Of a stretch of DNA of 64,000 nt, positions 59,959-64,000 are shown piece by piece. The notes below the pieces were generated by a model. It ran no database searches, was not told where the DNA came from, and saw only the letters and a program-made list of their open reading frames with translations. Source of the stretch: Chiridota heheva (taxonomy: Eukaryota; Echinodermata; Holothuroidea; Apodida; Chiridotidae); NCBI GenBank assembly GCA_020152595.1, contig JAIGNY010003245.1, forward strand, positions 5,001-69,000, read 5' to 3'. The first letter of the stretch is position 1, and each line of letters opens with the position of its first letter. The position numbers and the translations under genes were made by a program.

Positions 59959-61294
59959 ACTTTTCAGATAAACGCCAACAGGCGATATAAATCAATTAGT
60001 CTCAGAGTATCTACTTACGCGAGGGTCACCTTCTCGATAGATTAATGAGTCATGAAGGCCTGTGTTTGTGGTTTACTCTGTTAACTTTTTTCCTGATTAT
60101 TCCCCTGGAGGCCTTTGACTCGATAGATTACTGATTCGGAAGGGCCACGGGTGCGGTCTATCAGACGGAAGTTACCGGAGTCTATATTGATAAGCTAAGA
60201 GGCGTCCTAGACGTCACTTAGAATAAACCACTATAAAGAAGCGTCATCTTCGCGATACGATTACTGAGTTATGAGAAGCGCGGATTTTTAGTGGGTAAAC
60301 CCTTTGTACACCGCTGTGGTCCACGGTTCCGCGATAGGGACCAGTGAGGTTACGTAAAGGCGGCGCCCAAAGAGGTTATACGGGTCATGAGACGGCTCCG
60401 TACGGGTCATGGGACGGGTCCGTAAGTTTCGTAACCAACGGCTTCTGGTTCCATACGACCCTGGCGAATGGGTCCGTACGGTTCCATAGTTCTTTAGCGG
60501 GAAAACGTACGACAAATCCCAAAACAAGACCCTTTAGCTATTAAGCTACATGGTCAGGTGATAAGTAACAATTTTCACAAGAAGTATAGCGTCACGAGAG
60601 CTATTTTCTTCTTGTTACCGTAGCCATCAGCTACGCACTTCCACGTGCGTGTGAGCTTCTTTAGTAAGAATTCCGCGTTGAACGTCACGGCTCCGCAAAA
60701 ATTTTCACCAGCATCATAGACACGGAGGACAGGTCCCCGAATGTCGGTACTCTAGGATGCCCCGCGATGCGTCACGTGTAAACGCTTCCTTAAATTACGA
60801 AGCTTGGTGGTTGGGTGATAAGAAAACCATCTCCACGAGAGGCATAGCCGTGTTACGTAGTTCCACGACCGTCCGAACTACAGTACACTGAATATATTTT
60901 TCGCGTTAAACGTGACGTTCCGTTTAAACTATACAGAGATTAGCGCGGTTTTACGTACCACGTACGGTAACCCCGGGAGTACCACAACTTTACGGGCCAT
61001 CTGAACGCTTCCGTACCAGTCCTTACAGCTCCAAGACATGAGTTCACGAGTCCGAGACACGCCTTGACAGATCTATACAGTTCGGTAGCTACACTCTACA
61101 AGCCCTTACGGCTCCGTTGTGCGGCCCCGTACGGGCTCTTACGCTCTCAGAGCCTAACCTTACACAGCTCCGGTGAACAGGCCGTTACGGCCCCCACAGG
61201 ACATACATGGGATAACGTACAACGTACAATAAACCCGGATAACACAACTTCGGGATAATGTGACCGATAGCCGCGTGCTACAGAGTTCCACAGT
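59956..61294. other. Balanced-GC, CpG-rich region with short repeated motifs, no gene recognised
   Basis: 'ctcgatagattaatgagtca' (60031), 'ctcgatagattactgattcg' (60119) and 'gcgatacgattactgagtta' (60254) form a diverged repeat spaced about 90-135 bp. 'tacggctccg', 'gtccgtacgg' and 'gttccgcg' strings recur throughout. CpG is frequent, unlike the rest of the window. Likely the body of a repetitive element. Confidence 0.4.
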
Positions 61295-62025
61295 CGTCAT
61301 TCTTACCGGGACGCGTGTAGCGTTCGACGGCAGTCCCCCACACGTATCCACCGGCTACGCTTCTCCGTGGTGAACAGATACAAACGGAGTTAACGGCATA
61401 CACCAGCAGCGCTACTGCGTGGTAAGCGACCAGTAGCCAGGAGCTACAAAGTTCCGCGGCCGTTATTCTTACCTGGACACGTACTGAGTACGACGGTAGT
61501 CCCCCCCCCTCCCTTCCCCACGCAGCTACCAGCTTCGTAGCTCGTATTCACAGCTCGTATAGCTTGCGTAGCACGTGAACTCCTCCATATCCCATACGGC
61601 TGCAGTATATTTTTAGCTATTCCAACAGGAATGCGTACTGAGTACGACTTTATTCCCTCACGCGTAGCCACTTACTCAGTGGCCCCGTGCTTAATAGAAG
61701 TATACTGAGGTAACGACTCATGTAACAGATGTAGAACGTTAACGCTATCATAGATCCAGACGGTTCTTTTGTACTGATAGCTATTACGTTAGGGACACGT
61801 ACCAGTACGGCGGTAGTCCCCCTTGCGTAACCACTAACTTTGTTGCTCCGTGGTGAACAGATGCAAACTAGGCGGACGGCTAGTGGAACTTACTTGTCAC
61901 ATTGCCGCCTTTGTAGATCCATAGCGGCTTTACACTACTTAACGGGGACGCGTACTGAGTACGGCGTTAGTCCCCCCACGTAGCCACGAACTTCTCAGCT
62001 CCGTGATGAGGAGTGTTTAACGGAA
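61295..62025. repeat. Degenerate tandem array, unit about 155-165 bp
   Basis: Five diverged units, with a block like 'ggacacgtactgagtacgac' + 'ggtagtccccc' at about 61307, 61473, 61628, 61792 and 61946, followed by 'cgtagccac', 'aacttcgtagctccgtgg' and 'tgaacagatacaaac'. It contains no conserved frame. GAGTACTC-like palindromic pieces (gtactgagtac) recur in each unit. Confidence 0.65.
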
Positions 62026-62789
62026 TTAACGGCCCGTGTTGTATACACAGAGCGTCAACTCTTTCGTGATTTCTACGCCAGTTCTTGGGTTAACGACTCG
62101 TACAGTTGACGTAGTACCTTAAACCCCGTCAAAATTAAGTCCATGAAGGATACTTTTCTTGAAAAACAACTGTAGGTGGCCTTTTGATAGACAATCTCAC
62201 GTTCGGGGTAGCTATTAAAAACAACGGCACGTATAGTTCATACTATACTTTAACACCTAAAGCAGTTCAACGCGGCTTGCGGTTTCACGGCCTGTTATTT
62301 AACTATCCGTGCAGACGTACGGTATTAGTTTTCTCTACATCCGTAGCCATAGGCTCCGCAGTTCCAAGGTTGTAACTATACGTCGTACATTAACACCTTT
62401 TCCAATCAATTTCATAAACAGGTTTCGCTGTTGATAAGAGTGGCCTAGAGCTACGCGGTTCCGCAACTACTACAGTCTTCAGACACCGCTTCGGAGCTGT
62501 AGACAATGACTTACGGCTCCAGGGTCTTATGACCCCAAACCGTCTCGCAGCTACATAGCCTTACACGGTTAGCAGCCTGTTTTGTATACGTTTTATTTTA
62601 ACGGCCTGCCTTTTAATTCGCTTACCATTGGTTTAGTTCAGTAAAGTTTAAACAAACCTTGCTCAGAGTCAGCAGTCTTATCTGCCACGTTGCTCTTCAA
62701 TCACCGGGGCTCCACAGCTCCGATGTTGTACAAGTTTTTTACAGAGTTAACGGCCCGTAAAGTTAGAATTAACTTATCAATACTATCAG
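62026..62789. other. CpG-rich spacer, no gene seen
   Basis: Further 'ctccgcagttccaagg', 'gctacgcggttccgcaac' and 'ttaacggcccgt' strings like those in the array to the left, but too diverged to define units. Confidence 0.35.
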
Positions 62790-64000
62790 CCTGAATGACT
62801 CTTCCCGTTCAAGGGCACTTCACCCTGGGAATTTCGCCGACATTCGGCATTTCCCTCCCCCGGTTCTCTCCACAACGGAGCAGGTCCTGGAGTAGGGACA
62901 GAGAAAGAAGCTGGAAGCTCTAATGGGAAGAATTTTATTTCCATCCGTGGGAGGATCTTTCCTTCCTTCATGGACCTCTTTACGTCCAGACTTTCGTCTT
63001 GGATCACACAGGCCGTGGAGGAGGGGCTGTTGCCTCCCACACCGATGCGTATTTTCGACACCCCCAGACTTGGCGAGTCATGGAGAGGAAGGTGTTGAAG
63101 TCTACCCTCAGGCTAAAGATGGTCTCATTCAGTATCTTCGCTTTACACGTTTAGTCGGTGGCCACCCCCGTTTTGGTGGTGGTGCGGACGCTCCCACCTG
63201 TTGTGAGGAACGAAGTTTCCACCCGTCAGACTTTCACCGTCAGTACCGACAGATGCGTCTTGGTCGAGGTAGGGGCACATTTCATGTGACGTAGAAGCAC
63301 ATTTCATGTGACTTTCTATGACAGAAACTTGGACTGGTACTTGGCCTTTTTCACAGGCAGGATGCCGAGCATTTTTCACCTTTTACCGCTAGTGTTAAAC
63401 AAGGCACTTCAGATTCGCGCCGACTTTACACCACTGTTGTGGTCTCCTTTACGGATAGAGAGGAACGGTCTCCAAAAGTTTCTGGAATCCTTCCTCTCGT
63501 CTCGGCGTAGGACGAACTATGCCAGCCTTAATGCCGCTAACCTCGGACTACGAGAACATGATCACAATCGTCTCGCTTCAGTGGAACCCCCACAAGATGG
63601 GCGTGCTCCCATAGGTGACCAGAGCGATCAGGACCTTATTCGATCTCCCGGACGTAAGTCTGTCCGCATCCGTGGACGATCGCAAACTATCGATTCTTTG
63701 CGTCCTATCTCCTGACCCGCGGGTTTCGGGGTCGACACATTTACTTTCAAAGGGACTCACTATGTGAGTTACGTTTTCCGCCTTTCACGCTAGTACCAAG
63801 TATGCTAAGCAAGGCGACGTACGACCGATAGCGCCCACTTGGCCTGGCCAACTGCGGTTCCCTCAGCTACTCAAGACTTTGCAGGCTTCCTGTACGAGCC
63901 TCGGGTCAGGGACGACTTTTGTCTTTTCCCCGGGCTCCGGCAAACTGCATTACAGTCCCAAAGCACTTCGTTTGACTGTGTGGCCTTTGTCCGCCGATCC
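62790..64000 (+). mobile_element. Decayed DIRS-type retrotransposon: RT end, RNase H and RH-YR linker; runs off the window
   Basis: Pieces of one polyprotein can be read in order across all three plus frames. 62983-63000 gives RPDFRL, as in 'P.PD..L.TDAS' before RNase H. 63001-63150 gives DHTGRGGGAVASHTDAYF, TWRVMERKVLKSTLRLKMVS, like the RH stretch 'DAS..GWG ... W..EER...N.LELKAV'. 63728-63755 gives FGVDTFTFKGTHYVSY (FG..VDLFAS type). 63772-63815 gives FPPFTLVPSMLSK. 63822-63870 gives DVRPIAPTWPGQLRFPQLLK, and the end gives LRLTVWPLSAD. FPP..L.P.VL.K, IAP.WP.Q.W(F/Y)P.LL and L.L..W.LSG are the familiar linker between RNase H and tyrosine recombinase in DIRS elements, recalled from memory. 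At least six frameshifts make it non-functional. A diverged second copy of the linker (LNKALQIRADFTPLLWSP, about 63386-63440) precedes it. Confidence 0.55.

Overview
This window is animal nuclear DNA: AT-rich, gene-poor and packed with microsatellites, minisatellites, palindromic MITEs, decayed LINE ends and DNA-transposon termini. No bacterial operons, rRNA, tRNA or CRISPR array were found. Short 'taggcctaacgttaggcct'-type low-complexity stretches, CAGTGGCG-type transposon termini and DIRS-like and LINE-like fragments suggest a marine invertebrate deuterostome, probably an echinoderm. That placement is inference from texture, not from a marker gene.

Layout. 1-1005 is a kilobase of (AAT)n. 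1.7-5.7 kb holds a LINE 3' end and four tandem arrays (43 bp, about 24 bp, 17 bp, and CAT/GATCAT). 6.0-8.0 kb carries two candidate coding exons of a minus-strand gene, in matching phase, whose intron contains a 563-bp palindromic MITE. 8.4-13.2 kb is transposon debris with tetranucleotide, 15-bp and 14-bp arrays and two small candidate exons. 14.0-17.1 kb is a 3.1-kb array of a 33-bp (11-codon) unit that runs into a minus-strand coding-like stretch with a bipartite NLS. 18.7-22.4 kb is a 98-bp array built on a transposon terminus, a degenerate interior and a MITE. 25.05-27.17 kb is a frameshifted gene: a 26-residue acidic/basic repeat followed by a Polycomb/CBX-like chromodomain at its C-terminus. 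28.4-36.0 kb holds duplications and degenerate arrays. 36.4-38.3 kb has a cluster of open frames, one with a PC4/p15-like motif cut off by a MITE. 39.1-44.1 kb holds two LINE copies facing tail to tail, a palindromic MITE, a degenerate array and another LINE C-terminus. 45.9-51.2 kb contains a 379-bp tandem duplication, transposon ends, a (TA)n tract and a foldback element inserted into a duplicated unit. 52.1-53.1 kb (minus) is the most gene-like locus: a one-TM protein with a tyrosine-motif tail including YEEI, broken by one frameshift. 58.1-59.2 kb has a good candidate intron. 61.3-62.0 kb is a roughly 160-bp degenerate array. 62.8-64.0 kb is a decayed DIRS-type RT/RNase H region running off the right edge.

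Most long open frames here are shadows of repeats. Coding calls rest on my own reading of codon frames, splice signals and remembered family motifs, with no database search. Most genes are partial or broken, so they should not be read as one pathway. What ties the window together is mobile DNA: the same MITE and terminus families recur at 5.8, 7.1, 8.9, 10.7, 21.9, 27.8, 37.1, 41.7, 47.8, 49.9 and 57.3 kb, and two of the copies lie in or cut candidate genes.
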